Positions 17,118 through 25,495 of a stretch of DNA of 52,932 nucleotides are shown piece after piece. The number at the start of each line of letters is the position of its first letter. Within the stretch, counting starts at the first letter, position 1. The stretch is from Aquirufa sp. Its GTDB lineage: Bacteria; Bacteroidota; Bacteroidia; Cytophagales; Spirosomataceae. Position numbers and translations under genes: made by a program. The DNA is taken from NCBI GenBank assembly GCA_030833145.1, contig JAURHT010000003.1, forward strand, positions 1-52,932. The letters are read 5' to 3'. The notes beneath the pieces were generated by a model. That model made no database searches and was not told the origin of the DNA. It saw only the letters and a list, made by a program, of their open reading frames with translations.

Positions 17118-17900
17118 TTAGGCACTAATTTTTGTTCCGATGTCCGTTTTCTGCAGGTTATCTGCGTGGCATAATCTGACCACAGAAACACCGGCAGAGA
17201 TGGCCTTCAAGGCATTCTCTAATTTCGGGATCATCCCCGCAGAGACGATTCCTTTTTCTTTTAAATCGATAAATGAGGCAGGATTGATGGAGCTAATGAC
17301 CGAATCGTCGTCAGTAGGGTCCATTAAAACGCCTTTCTTTTCAAAGCAATAGGTTAACGTAACATCGTATGTTGAGCTGAGGGCTATGGCCAAAGCCTGT
17401 GCCATCGTATCCGCATTCGTATTCAATAATTGACCTGCTGAATCGGCTGTGATCGGTGCAAAGATGGGAGAGAATCCAGTCGCAATTAACCCTGATAAGG
17501 AATCCGCATTCACAGTAACTATATCACCTACAAAACCATAATCAATAGGTGTTGCAGCTCTCTTCTTCGATAGCACGATTCTGCCATCCGGACCCGTTAA
17601 TCCCAAGGCATTACAGGATAATCCTTGTAATTCGGCCACAATTGATTTATTGATCCAACCTGCATAGACCATCGTCACAATACGAAGGCTTTCTTCGTCT
17701 GTTACGCGTCTTCCTTCGATCATTTGGCTCTCGATGCCCATCGAAGTCGCCATTTGGGTAGCAATTTTCCCCCCTCCGTGTACGAGTAATTTAGGGCCAC
17801 TCAATGAAGCAAAGTCCTGCAAAAAGCTAGCCAGGGCAGAGGGATTGTCGATGACATTTCCGCCTATTTTAACTACTTGAAGGGTGGGTTTAGCAGACAT
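17118..17900 (-). CDS. argB: N-acetyl(succinyl)glutamate kinase
   Basis: This 260-residue amino-acid kinase phosphorylates N-acylglutamate, the second step of arginine synthesis. Phosphate-binding motifs are VVKIGGNVIDN (K11, G13, G14) and LLVHGGGKIATQMA. The C-terminal TAGM-like region is ISAGMIPKLENALKAISAGV, with LNTNADTMAQALA before it. The length fits the family. It overlaps the argF' stop by one base and is followed one base later by argE, so the three are surely one operon. In B. fragilis-like pathways this enzyme acts on the succinylated form; here it is inferred from the neighbour ArgF'. Confidence 0.94.
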   Translation of the reverse strand: MSAKPTLQVVKIGGNVIDNPSALASFLQDFASLSGPKLLVHGGGKIATQMATSMGIESQMIEGRRVTDEESLRIVTMVYAGWINKSIVAELQGLSCNALGLTGPDGRIVLSKKRAATPIDYGFVGDIVTVNADSLSGLIATGFSPIFAPITADSAGQLLNTNADTMAQALAIALSSTYDVTLTYCFEKKGVLMDPTDDDSVISSINPASFIDLKEKGIVSAGMIPKLENALKAISAGVSVVRLCHADNLQKTDIGTKISA

Positions 17901-18874
17901 TAAAATAAATACGGGCTTTCAGTTCTCATTAGGGTTAATATCATCTCTTTCAAAACAGCTTGCGCCGCCCAAACCCGGTTACCCGCTTGTTGAATCACAA
18001 TCGAATTAGGGGAATCAATGACTTCGTCTGCGACCACTAAATTCCGTCTAACGGGAAGACAGTGCATAAATTTCGCATTGTTTGTTAGGCTCATTTTCGC
18101 GGCATCCACCATCCAAGCTGGATCGGAAGAAAGTATTTTTCCGTAGTCTTGGTAGGATGACCAGTTTTTGGCATAAATAAAATCAGCACCTTCGTAAGCT
18201 TCTTTAGGATCGTAGCAAATTTTCGCATTTCCTGCGAATTCAGGCGCTAATTCATAGCCTTTTGGGTGAGCAATCGTGAAATCCACCTCAGCGTGATTCA
18301 TCCATTCAGAGAAGGAATTAGGCACACATTGCGGTAATGCTTTCACGTGTGGAGCCCATGTCAACACTACTTTAGGACGCTCTACGGTTTTGAACTCGTT
18401 AATTGTAATTAAATCCGTTAACGACTGCAAAGGATGGCGAGTCGCCGACTCCAAGCTTAGGAACGGACGTCCGGTATATTTCAAGAACTGGTTCAATACC
18501 TGTTCGCTATAATCTAACTCTCTATCTACTAAACCAGGGAAACTACGCACACCTACAATATCGCAATAGGAACCTACGACAGCCGCAGCCTCTGAAATGT
18601 GTTCCGCTTTGTCACCATTCATAATGACGCCTTCGTTCATTTCCAATTGCCACGAATCGGCTCCCACATTCATGATCATTACCTCCATTCCGAGGTTTTG
18701 AGCTGCTTTTTGGGTGGAAAGGCGCGTGCGAAGACTGGCATTGAAGAATAATAAACCGAGCGTACGGTTTTTCCCGATATGCTTATCCGCATAGGGGGTC
18801 TTCTTCATTAACAAAGCCTCATTGACTAGGTTTTGAATATTGTAAGCGTCTTTAACCGAAGTAAAATTTTGCAT
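17900..18874 (-). CDS. argF': N-acyl-L-ornithine carbamoyltransferase (succinylornithine type)
   Basis: This 324-residue transcarbamylase belongs to the N-acylornithine group of Bacteroidota and not to the classic OTCase group. Carbamoyl-phosphate binding is through SLRTR (47-51) and HPLQS, and the product side through MHCLPVRRN. The specificity segment NGDKAEHISEA places Ala90 where the B. fragilis succinylornithine enzyme has Pro90 and the Xanthomonas acetylornithine enzyme has Glu92. Loss of the glutamate is known to favour succinyl-ornithine, so succinyl is the likely substrate. It heads the argF'-argB-argE-argH run, and a perfect palindrome lies 25 bp upstream. Confidence 0.92.
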   Translation of the reverse strand: MQNFTSVKDAYNIQNLVNEALLMKKTPYADKHIGKNRTLGLLFFNASLRTRLSTQKAAQNLGMEVMIMNVGADSWQLEMNEGVIMNGDKAEHISEAAAVVGSYCDIVGVRSFPGLVDRELDYSEQVLNQFLKYTGRPFLSLESATRHPLQSLTDLITINEFKTVERPKVVLTWAPHVKALPQCVPNSFSEWMNHAEVDFTIAHPKGYELAPEFAGNAKICYDPKEAYEGADFIYAKNWSSYQDYGKILSSDPAWMVDAAKMSLTNNAKFMHCLPVRRNLVVADEVIDSPNSIVIQQAGNRVWAAQAVLKEMILTLMRTESPYLF

Positions 18875-18899
18875 GCTTTTAGCTGTCTAACATTGGCAA

Positions 18900-18917
18900 T
18901 TCAGTAAAATTACTGAA
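18900..18917. promoter_or_regulatory. Palindrome upstream of argF' operon
   Basis: TTCAGTAA and TTACTGAA form a perfect 8-bp inverted repeat with a 2-bp centre in the 48-bp gap between the GNAT gene and argF'. Its middle reads TAATTTTA on the argF' strand, seven of eight bases of the -7 consensus. It could be an operator lying over the argF' promoter; who binds it is unknown. Confidence 0.45.
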
Positions 18918-18922
18918 AAAGA

Positions 18923-19474
18923 TCAGTAACGAAGGCGTTCCCAGGTGAAAACTTGCATGGGGTTTTCGAGTGCCAGTGTTTTCTCTCCCGTTTTTTGGAA
19001 ATGGTTTTTCTCCAAAACCCGTTGCGAACCCCTATTATCCACCGGCGTTTCTGCTCGTATGATCCGTAAGCCAGCATCTTGAAAAGCCCACTCGTTTAAA
19101 GCTTGCACCGCTTCTGTGGCAATTCCTTGTCCTCTGAATTTCTGATCCAGCGCATACCCTATTTCTGTTGTGCCATCATTATCAGGTAATCCCGCAAAAC
19201 CGATTCCCCCCACAGAGCAGGACGAGGCCGTCAGGATTATTTCCCAATTTGTGTACCAATAGTAGTCTACAGGGAATTTGGCGGTTTGAGGAATCCAATA
19301 ATCGCGTAATGCCTGACTAGTTTCCTGTTCATAAAACAATTCCATATTCCAAGGGTTATGCTGTAGATCTAGCATTTTTTCCAGATCTTTGCGCCCCGAT
19401 TGCGACCACACCTGCAAATGCTGGTTGGATAATGGGATTAAGCTGAGCCTAGGTGTATGGAGTTGAAACATCAT
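18923..19474 (-). CDS. GNAT family N-acetyltransferase (RimJ/RimL type)
   Basis: This 183-residue acetyltransferase has the RimJ/RimL-like start FQLHTPRLSLIPLSNQHLQV. The acetyl-CoA loop is in EIGYALDQKFRGQGIATEAV, where QKFRGQGIA is the R/Q-x-x-G-x-G/A signature, followed by RVLEKNHFQKTGE. Such enzymes acetylate protein N-termini, amino acids, or drugs; the substrate is not apparent. It precedes the arg genes by 48 bp on the same strand, but a palindrome and possible promoter in the gap suggest the arg unit can be expressed alone. It is not a known argA-type enzyme. Confidence 0.85.
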   Translation of the reverse strand: MMFQLHTPRLSLIPLSNQHLQVWSQSGRKDLEKMLDLQHNPWNMELFYEQETSQALRDYWIPQTAKFPVDYYWYTNWEIILTASSCSVGGIGFAGLPDNDGTTEIGYALDQKFRGQGIATEAVQALNEWAFQDAGLRIIRAETPVDNRGSQRVLEKNHFQKTGEKTLALENPMQVFTWERLRY

Positions 19475-19573
19475 ATTGGACTACAAATTACCCTTTTTGG
19501 TCGCAAAAAAGAAGGCCTTTAAATAGAATGTACAAATTTTGCATTCGTTAAATACGATTTTAAACAACAAACA

Positions 19574-22180
19574 ATGAGACAAATTATTACGCTATTCGCA
19601 CTGATTAGTTTATCATTCTCCGCTATTTCCCAGATACCTGGTGGAATGATGGGTGGTTTCGGTGCAGCGCCTAAGAAAGAAACAGTGATTCCGGGTACCG
19701 CGCAAGCTGCGTCTAAAGGAAGTGCAAAAATCATCGGATTCTTATTGGATTCGACGGATTCAAAGCCGGTGGAATTCGCTACTTTGGCACTAATCAATAC
19801 AAAAACAAATAAACCTGTAGATGGTACCGTTGCTGACGGCGTAGGTAAATTTACCTTGAACAAAGTTGCAGTGGGATCGTATAAAATTGTTGTTTCATTT
19901 ATCGGATATGAAAGCAAAACGGTTTTTGTTACCATTTCAGAAAAAAATGACGACCGCGATTTAGGGGTAATCAAATTACAACAAAGCTCTAAGATGCTTT
20001 CTGAAGTAACCGTGGAAGGTCAACGCGCATTAATTGAGGAGCGCGTAGATCGGACCGTGTACAACGCAGAAAAAGATGCCTCTAATAAAGGGGGAGATGC
20101 AACGGATGTTTTGAAAAAAGTACCGATGTTATCAGTCGATTTAGATGGTAATCCCTCTTTGCGGGGTTCTACAAGTGTTAAGGTCTTAATCAACAATAAG
20201 CCGTCTACGATTATGGCTTCTAATATTGCAGATGCCTTACGTCAAATTCCGGCAGATATGATCAAGACGGTGGAAGTAATTACGTCTCCATCTGCTAAGT
20301 ATGATGCGGAAGGATCAGCTGGTATCATTAATATTGTCACTAAGAAAAACACCTTACAAGGTTTAACCTTGTCATTTGATTCTTCAGCTGGAGTTCGTGG
20401 TTCTAATTTATCATTGAACGGAAACTTCAGAAACAAGAATTGGGGTTTATCCTTAGGCGGTTTTGGCCGTTCGGAATACAATGTGAACGGGAAGTTTGAA
20501 AGTACGCAGATCACCACTAATAATGGTATGCAAACTACAAACGTTCAGACAGCAGAATCACGTCGTGAAGGTTTATTTGGTAACTACCAGTTAGGTTTTG
20601 ATTGGGATATTAACAAGTTTAATTCGATTACTTCTAGTGTTCGTTTCGGTCTTCGCAATGGTAATAACTGGCAAGATGGATTGCAACAAATCAGAAACGG
20701 AGTGGTTTCCTCTCTTCGTAATACGAATTCCTTAGATGAATCTGCAAACGTGGATGTGAATATTGATTACACGCATACGTTCGAAAAAGCACAGCGAGAG
20801 TTCTCTATCTTATCGATGTACAGCCGCAATAACCGTGCGAATGATTTCTACAATTTGATTTTAAATCCTAAGTCGACGATGAGCGAAATTATGAGCTCGA
20901 TTAAGAATGAGAATACATCGTATAATGAGGAGGCTACATTCCAAATGGATTACCAAACTCCACTAGGCAAGAATCAGTTACTTGAATTTGGAGGAAAAGG
21001 AATTCTTCGTAATGTGACATCAGATTACAAATCATTTACAGGCACTTCAGGAGGCATTTATACGCAAGTGAACTCGGCTATTTTGCCATCCAACGTGTTT
21101 GATTATAATCAGAACATCTACAGCACCTATGGTTCTTACACGTTAACCACTAAGAATAAGTGGAGTATTAAGACAGGTGCGAGATACGAATACACGGATA
21201 TTACGGCTAGTTTCTTGAAAAAAGAAGGTCAAAATACGGTGATTCCAGCTTATGGCGTGTTAGTTCCTAGTTTCAATATGTCAAAAACGTTCAAGTCAGG
21301 TACTTGGAGATTTAGCTATAATCGCCGTATTCAACGTCCAGGAATTCAAAATTTGAATCCAAACGTGAATGCAACGAACCCATTAAATATCTCAACGGGT
21401 AACCCGAACTTAGCACCAGAATACACGAATAACTACGAGGTTTCGTTCAGCAAATTTGTGAAACAAACATACGTTTCTACTTCTTTCTTTGTTAGAAATA
21501 CTACTGGTGCGATTAATCAAATTAGAGAGGTGTTTGGAGATACGGTAAAAACAACCTCTAGAAATATTGGTAATGAAGATGCCTATGGTATGAACGTGAA
21601 CTTGAATGTGAACCTTTCTAACAAGTTGATGATTGGTGGTGGTGGTGATCTTTCTTACTTGGTATTAGCGAACAATGTGGCTGATCCGTTATTGAACGCG
21701 AAGAATGAAGGCTTGCAAACAAACTTCCGTGTTTTCGGTAATTACAACATCGGAAATGGTTGGGGAGCTCAAATTTTCTCTTTTTACCGAGTTAATCAAG
21801 TTCAATTACAAGGTTCTCAAGGTGGATTCGGAATTTATAGTTTGAGCTTTAAGAAGGACTTTAAGAATAAAAAGGGAAGTATCGGATTCGGTGCAGAAAA
21901 TTTCTTTACTCCTGAGGGTTTTGTTATTCGTAGCGAAACGAAGACTCCTACCATTAATCAGGTGAGTGAAAATACATTACGTAACATGAACTTTAAGATC
22001 AACTTCTCTTACCGTATCGGTAAGATGAGCTTTGGTCCTACAAAGAAAAAGAAATCAGTGAATAACGATGATACGAAAGGTGAAGGCGATGCAGCTCCAG
22101 CAGCTCCACAACAACCAATGGGTATGCCAGGCATGCGTATGGGTGGTGGCGGAGGCGGTGGCTTCGGAGGGCCACGTTAA
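19574..22180 (+). CDS. TonB-dependent receptor, outer membrane beta-barrel family 3
   Basis: This 868-residue receptor has a signal peptide (MRQIITLFALISLSFSAISQ) and a CarboxypepD_reg-like domain at about 50-135 (SAKIIGFLLDSTDSKPVEFA). A plug follows (DVLKKVPMLSVDLDGNPSLR, TVEVITSPSAKYDAEGSAGI), then a 600-residue barrel of the OMP_b-brl_3 type. The middle has the common family block SFNMSKTFKSGTWRFSYNRR. Unusual are Met/Gly-rich tails after the signal peptide (IPGGMMGGFGAAP) and at the C-terminus (a run of seven glycines after MGMPGMRMG). These may lie outside the barrel. The ligand is unknown. A strong hairpin terminator follows 20 bp later. Confidence 0.9.
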   Translation: MRQIITLFALISLSFSAISQIPGGMMGGFGAAPKKETVIPGTAQAASKGSAKIIGFLLDSTDSKPVEFATLALINTKTNKPVDGTVADGVGKFTLNKVAVGSYKIVVSFIGYESKTVFVTISEKNDDRDLGVIKLQQSSKMLSEVTVEGQRALIEERVDRTVYNAEKDASNKGGDATDVLKKVPMLSVDLDGNPSLRGSTSVKVLINNKPSTIMASNIADALRQIPADMIKTVEVITSPSAKYDAEGSAGIINIVTKKNTLQGLTLSFDSSAGVRGSNLSLNGNFRNKNWGLSLGGFGRSEYNVNGKFESTQITTNNGMQTTNVQTAESRREGLFGNYQLGFDWDINKFNSITSSVRFGLRNGNNWQDGLQQIRNGVVSSLRNTNSLDESANVDVNIDYTHTFEKAQREFSILSMYSRNNRANDFYNLILNPKSTMSEIMSSIKNENTSYNEEATFQMDYQTPLGKNQLLEFGGKGILRNVTSDYKSFTGTSGGIYTQVNSAILPSNVFDYNQNIYSTYGSYTLTTKNKWSIKTGARYEYTDITASFLKKEGQNTVIPAYGVLVPSFNMSKTFKSGTWRFSYNRRIQRPGIQNLNPNVNATNPLNISTGNPNLAPEYTNNYEVSFSKFVKQTYVSTSFFVRNTTGAINQIREVFGDTVKTTSRNIGNEDAYGMNVNLNVNLSNKLMIGGGGDLSYLVLANNVADPLLNAKNEGLQTNFRVFGNYNIGNGWGAQIFSFYRVNQVQLQGSQGGFGIYSLSFKKDFKNKKGSIGFGAENFFTPEGFVIRSETKTPTINQVSENTLRNMNFKINFSYRIGKMSFGPTKKKKSVNNDDTKGEGDAAPAAPQQPMGMPGMRMGGGGGGGFGGPR

Positions 22181-22200
22181 TCGGAAGATAAATGGAAAGG

Positions 22201-22229
22201 AAGGGAATCAGAAATGGTTCCCTTTTTTT
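22201..22229 (+). terminator. Intrinsic terminator after TonB receptor
   Basis: AAGGGAATC (22201-22209), a 6-base loop and GGTTCCCTT (22216-22224) form a 9-bp stem with one G-T pair, running into a T tract to 22229. The reverse strand has an A tract before it, so it may also end the convergent polyprenyl synthase transcript in part. Confidence 0.8.
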
Positions 22230-23202
22230 ATTTATTGCGTTCTATCGTATAGCTAATGAGGTCGCCCAGCGAGTTGCGATATTCAGACGCAGGAAAGGTG
22301 GCTAAGATAGCGCGCGCTTCCTCAGCGATTTCATTCATCTTTTGATTAGCGTAGGCAAGGCCTCCCGTTGATTTTACAAATTCGATGACCTCGCGTACTT
22401 TATTGGAATCTTCTGACTCTTTTTTGATTAGTTGAATGATGCGCTTTTTAGTAGAGTTATCCGTGTTCTGAAGGGCATAAATCAGGGGCAAGGTCATCTT
22501 TTTCTCTTTGATGTCGATCCCTAAAGGTTTGCCTATTTCCGCATCCCCGTAATCAAACAAGTCATCCTTGATTTGGAAAGCGATACCCACTTTCTCGCCA
22601 AACAAACGTGCCTTCTCTACCATCTCGGCATTAGCGCCAGCCGATTGAAATCCGACTGCGCAGCATGCAGCGATTAGAGTTGCCGTTTTTTTCGTAATAA
22701 TATCAAAATAGACGTCTTCTGTGATGTCCAGTTTTCGCGCTTTTTCGATTTGTAATAATTCGCCTTCGGACATTTCGCGAACGGCAGTAGAGACTGATTT
22801 TAATAAATCGAAATCTTCGTGTTCAACGGAAAGCAGTAGACCTTTGGAAAGTAAATAGTCCCCTACTAAAACGGCAATCTTATTCTTCCAGATTGCATTG
22901 ATGGAAAAGAATCCGCGTCTATAATTTGAATCATCTACAACGTCGTCATGAACCAAGGTTGCGGTGTGCAATAATTCAATCAGCGCAGCTCCCCGGAATG
23001 TTTTCTCCGTGATCTCCCCCATACAGCCTGCCGTTAAAAAAACGAACATGGGGCGCATCTGTTTTCCCTTTCTTTGGACAATATAATGCATGATGGTGTC
23101 GAGCAACATCACTTTTGTCTTCATGAAAGCTTTGAACTTCCCTTCGAATGCCTTCATCGAATCATCGATGGGAGATTGAATGGAAGAAATGGAGTAGGAC
23201 AT
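22228..23202 (-). CDS. Polyprenyl diphosphate synthase
   Basis: This 324-residue trans-prenyltransferase extends farnesyl-type diphosphates with isopentenyl diphosphate. The first aspartate-rich motif is DDVVD (86-90) in TLVHDDVVDDSNYRRG, the second DDLFD (213-217) in FQIKDDLFDYGDAEIGKPLG. GKQMRP near residue 46 binds isopentenyl diphosphate. The size and sequence suit a long-chain (octa/heptaprenyl) synthase that makes the menaquinone side chain, consistent with menG in the window; a shorter product for carotenoids cannot be excluded. It is divergent from patatin, sharing a palindromic -7 element. Confidence 0.9.
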   Translation of the reverse strand: MSYSISSIQSPIDDSMKAFEGKFKAFMKTKVMLLDTIMHYIVQRKGKQMRPMFVFLTAGCMGEITEKTFRGAALIELLHTATLVHDDVVDDSNYRRGFFSINAIWKNKIAVLVGDYLLSKGLLLSVEHEDFDLLKSVSTAVREMSEGELLQIEKARKLDITEDVYFDIITKKTATLIAACCAVGFQSAGANAEMVEKARLFGEKVGIAFQIKDDLFDYGDAEIGKPLGIDIKEKKMTLPLIYALQNTDNSTKKRIIQLIKKESEDSNKVREVIEFVKSTGGLAYANQKMNEIAEEARAILATFPASEYRNSLGDLISYTIERNK

Positions 23203-23207
23203 GCGGA

Positions 23208-23237
23208 TTGTTTGAATCAGTAAATTGCGTAAATTTA
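23208..23237 (+). promoter_or_regulatory. Promoter of patatin gene with palindromic -7 element
   Basis: TTG (23208-23210), a 19-bp spacer and TAAATTTA (23230-23237) fit the -33/-7 layout. Since TAAATTTA is its own reverse complement, the same element can serve the divergent polyprenyl synthase gene; it lies 26 bp before one start codon and 27 bp before the other. Confidence 0.55.
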
Positions 23238-23263
23238 ATCAGAATTGTGGATATAAAGGTATT

Positions 23264-24124
23264 ATGAGTCAGATTTTAGTCTTAGCAGGTGGTTCTGTAA
23301 AAGGCGCGTTTCAAGCGGGCGTTATCAAGGCGCTTTTTGAGAAAGGTTATCAGCCGGATGCTATTTATGGTGTTTCAGCTGGAAGTTTAAATGCGGCTTA
23401 TTTAGTGAACCAGTTTGGTCAGCAAGCAAATACTGGCTTACCTATTTCCTATCCTCAGGCAGCGCAGGATTTATGGGATTTTTGGGAGCGACGTATTACA
23501 CGACCTGAATGCTTGTCTAAACCATTTAACATTTTTCAGCTTGGCTGGACGGCATTAACGAAGCGGTTTAAGGGCCTAGTTGATACGAGTCCTTTACGAG
23601 ATCTTTTATCTGAAGTATTGCAGGATCGGAATTTACAGGCTAGTCCGGTGGGCTTGAAAGTAGGGGCAGTGAATATTATGGAGGGGGTTATGCATTATGT
23701 GGACCCGAGTTTTGAAAATTTCACTGATTACTTAATGGCATCCTCGGCTGTGCCCATTTTGATGCCTGTGGTGAAGATTGAAGGGGAGAAGCGTAAATCT
23801 TACCTAGATGGAGGTTTGCGGGACGTGGCGCCCTTACAAAAGGCTATTAATGATGGTGCCAAAGAAGTGGTCGTCATCGCCTGTCATACGGAAATGATCG
23901 AAGGCGGAGTCTTTGACTCAGGGGATCTATTAGCCTTAGTCGATCGGGTGATGGATATTGCAGTCAATGAGATTTTGAATGCGGATTTAAAAATGTCTCG
24001 TTCCGAAGTGAAATTGACCATTATCAGACCTAAGCAACCGCTGAGTATCGATATCCAGCGCTTTACGAAGTTGGATATTCGACGGATGTTAGAAATGGGT
24101 TATGCGCAGGGAATGGAAGAATAA
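23264..24124 (+). CDS. Patatin-like phospholipase
   Basis: This 286-residue serine hydrolase starts at 23264 (MSQILVLAGGSVKGAFQAGV); an upstream in-frame start at 23225 precedes or overlaps the promoter. It carries the oxyanion GGSVKGAF at 9-16, the nucleophile elbow GVSAG with Ser38, and the catalytic DGG at 182-184 (SYLDGGLRDVAP). This is the Ser-Asp dyad of patatin/RssA-type acyl hydrolases, which act on phospholipids or acyl esters. There is no signal peptide, so it should be cytoplasmic or membrane-associated. It ends in a shared bidirectional hairpin with frr. Confidence 0.9.
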   Translation: MSQILVLAGGSVKGAFQAGVIKALFEKGYQPDAIYGVSAGSLNAAYLVNQFGQQANTGLPISYPQAAQDLWDFWERRITRPECLSKPFNIFQLGWTALTKRFKGLVDTSPLRDLLSEVLQDRNLQASPVGLKVGAVNIMEGVMHYVDPSFENFTDYLMASSAVPILMPVVKIEGEKRKSYLDGGLRDVAPLQKAINDGAKEVVVIACHTEMIEGGVFDSGDLLALVDRVMDIAVNEILNADLKMSRSEVKLTIIRPKQPLSIDIQRFTKLDIRRMLEMGYAQGMEE

Positions 24125-24126
24125 AA

Positions 24127-24149
24127 AAAGCCTCGCATTTCGAGGCTTT
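24127..24149. terminator. Bidirectional terminator between patatin and frr
   Basis: AAAGCCTCG (24127-24135), loop CATTT and CGAGGCTTT (24141-24149) form a perfect 9-bp stem. An A tract precedes it and a short T-rich stretch follows, so it can end both the patatin transcript and the convergent pyrH-frr transcript. Confidence 0.85.
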
Positions 24150-24153
24150 CTAT

Positions 24154-24714
24154 TTATACTGACATGATATCTTTTTCCTTTTCGTTGAAGACCTGGTCGA
24201 TCTTGGCGATATAGGCATCCGTTTTCTTTTGGATCTTATCTTCTGCCTCTTTGATCGCATCTTCTGAAACGCCATCTCCTTTTAGTTTCTTAATGCTATT
24301 GTTTCCGTCTTGACGGGCATTGCGGATATTGATCTTAGCCACTTCAATTTCTTGCTTGCAACGCTTCACTAAATCACGGCGACGCTCTTCTGTCAATGGA
24401 GGAATCGATAAACGAATGATTTCGCCATCGTTCATCGGATTCAAACCTAGACTTGAGTTACGAATAGACTTCTCGATTTCTGCGAAAATTCCTTTCTCAA
24501 AAGGCTTAATCGCAATCGTGCGCGCATCTGGAGTGGTTACTGAAGCAGCACCCGAGATAGCCGTTTGCATTCCGTAATAATCGATCGTTAAGCCATCTAA
24601 CATAGATGGGCTCGCTTTACCAGCTCTAATCTTAGATAATTCAATGTTTAAGTGCTTGATCGCACCGTCCATGGTTTCGACAGTTGCGTCAATATAGAAT
24701 TCGATTTCTTCCAT
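24154..24714 (-). CDS. frr: Ribosome recycling factor
   Basis: This 186-residue protein releases ribosomes from mRNA after termination together with EF-G. It shows family signatures HLNIELSKIRAGKASPSMLD (RxGRAxP-like region), NPMNDGEIIRLSIPPLTEER and RRDLVKRCKQEIEVAKINIR. The usual length is 185. It follows pyrH with 8 bp between them; pyrH-frr is one of the most conserved gene pairs in bacteria. Confidence 0.97.
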   Translation of the reverse strand: MEEIEFYIDATVETMDGAIKHLNIELSKIRAGKASPSMLDGLTIDYYGMQTAISGAASVTTPDARTIAIKPFEKGIFAEIEKSIRNSSLGLNPMNDGEIIRLSIPPLTEERRRDLVKRCKQEIEVAKINIRNARQDGNNSIKKLKGDGVSEDAIKEAEDKIQKKTDAYIAKIDQVFNEKEKDIMSV

Positions 24715-24722
24715 TTTATCAA

Positions 24723-25433
24723 TTAACTAATTAATGTTCCAACATCCTCACCCGATACTAAGGCGGCTAAATTCCCTTCTTTATTCATATCGAACACGAT
24801 GATGGGAACGTTATTTTCTTGGCATAAAGTGAATGCCGTGGTATCCATAATTTTTAAGCCTTTAGAGATAGCTTCGGTGAAACTCAAGTTTGTATAACGC
24901 GTTGCTGAGGCATCTTTTTCTGGGTCAGCGGTGTAAACACCATCTACTCGCGTTCCTTTTAACACCACATCTGCTTCGATTTCGATGGCCCGAAGAGAGG
25001 CAGTAGAATCTGTCGTGAAATAAGGGTTACCTGTTCCTGCACCAAAAATCACAATACGTCCTTTTTCTAAGTGACGCATCGCACGGCGACGGATGAAAGG
25101 TTCGCAAACCGCTTCTACTTTAATGGCTGTCATCATCCGCGTGTACAATCCTTGTTTTTCCAAAGAAGCCTGTACCGCCATCCCGTTAATTACGGTCGCT
25201 AACATGCCCATATAATCGCCTTGAACGCGGTCAATGCCAGCTTTTGCTGCACTTGCACCACGGAAGATGTTTCCTCCACCAATAACGATCGCTACTTCAA
25301 CGCCTAAATCATGCACTTTTTTAATTTCAGCGGCATATTGACCTAAAATGTTTGGATCAATTACCTCTCCATCTGTCGAAAGAGATTCGCCTGAAAGTTT
25401 TAATAAAATGCGTTTGTATTTAGGTTCTTTCAT
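24723..25433 (-). CDS. pyrH: Uridylate kinase
   Basis: This 236-residue kinase phosphorylates UMP to UDP and feeds pyrimidine nucleotide and cell-wall precursor synthesis. Typical motifs are [14 protein letters not shown] at the start, [15 protein letters not shown] for phosphate binding, and [35 protein letters not shown] and [16 protein letters not shown] are also classic. It is the first gene of the pyrH-frr unit, with a well-formed promoter inside the end of the upstream carotenoid ketolase gene. Confidence 0.97.
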   Translation of the reverse strand: MKEPKYKRILLKLSGESLSTDGEVIDPNILGQYAAEIKKVHDLGVEVAIVIGGGNIFRGASAAKAGIDRVQGDYMGMLATVINGMAVQASLEKQGLYTRMMTAIKVEAVCEPFIRRRAMRHLEKGRIVIFGAGTGNPYFTTDSTASLRAIEIEADVVLKGTRVDGVYTADPEKDASATRYTNLSFTEAISKGLKIMDTTAFTLCQENNVPIIVFDMNKEGNLAALVSGEDVGTLIS

Positions 25434-25465
25434 GAGGAGCTCGTTTATGTCGATTTTGTGCGATG

Positions 25466-25495
25466 CAAATTTAGAAAAAATCTAGGTCTAGGCAA
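25466..25495 (-). promoter_or_regulatory. Promoter of pyrH-frr operon
   Basis: On the minus strand TTG (25493-25495), a 19-bp spacer and TAAATTTG (25466-25473) match the Bacteroidota -33/-7 pattern fully. The leader to the ATG at 25433 is roughly 25 bases. The -33 part is inside the last codons of the upstream gene. Confidence 0.7.
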
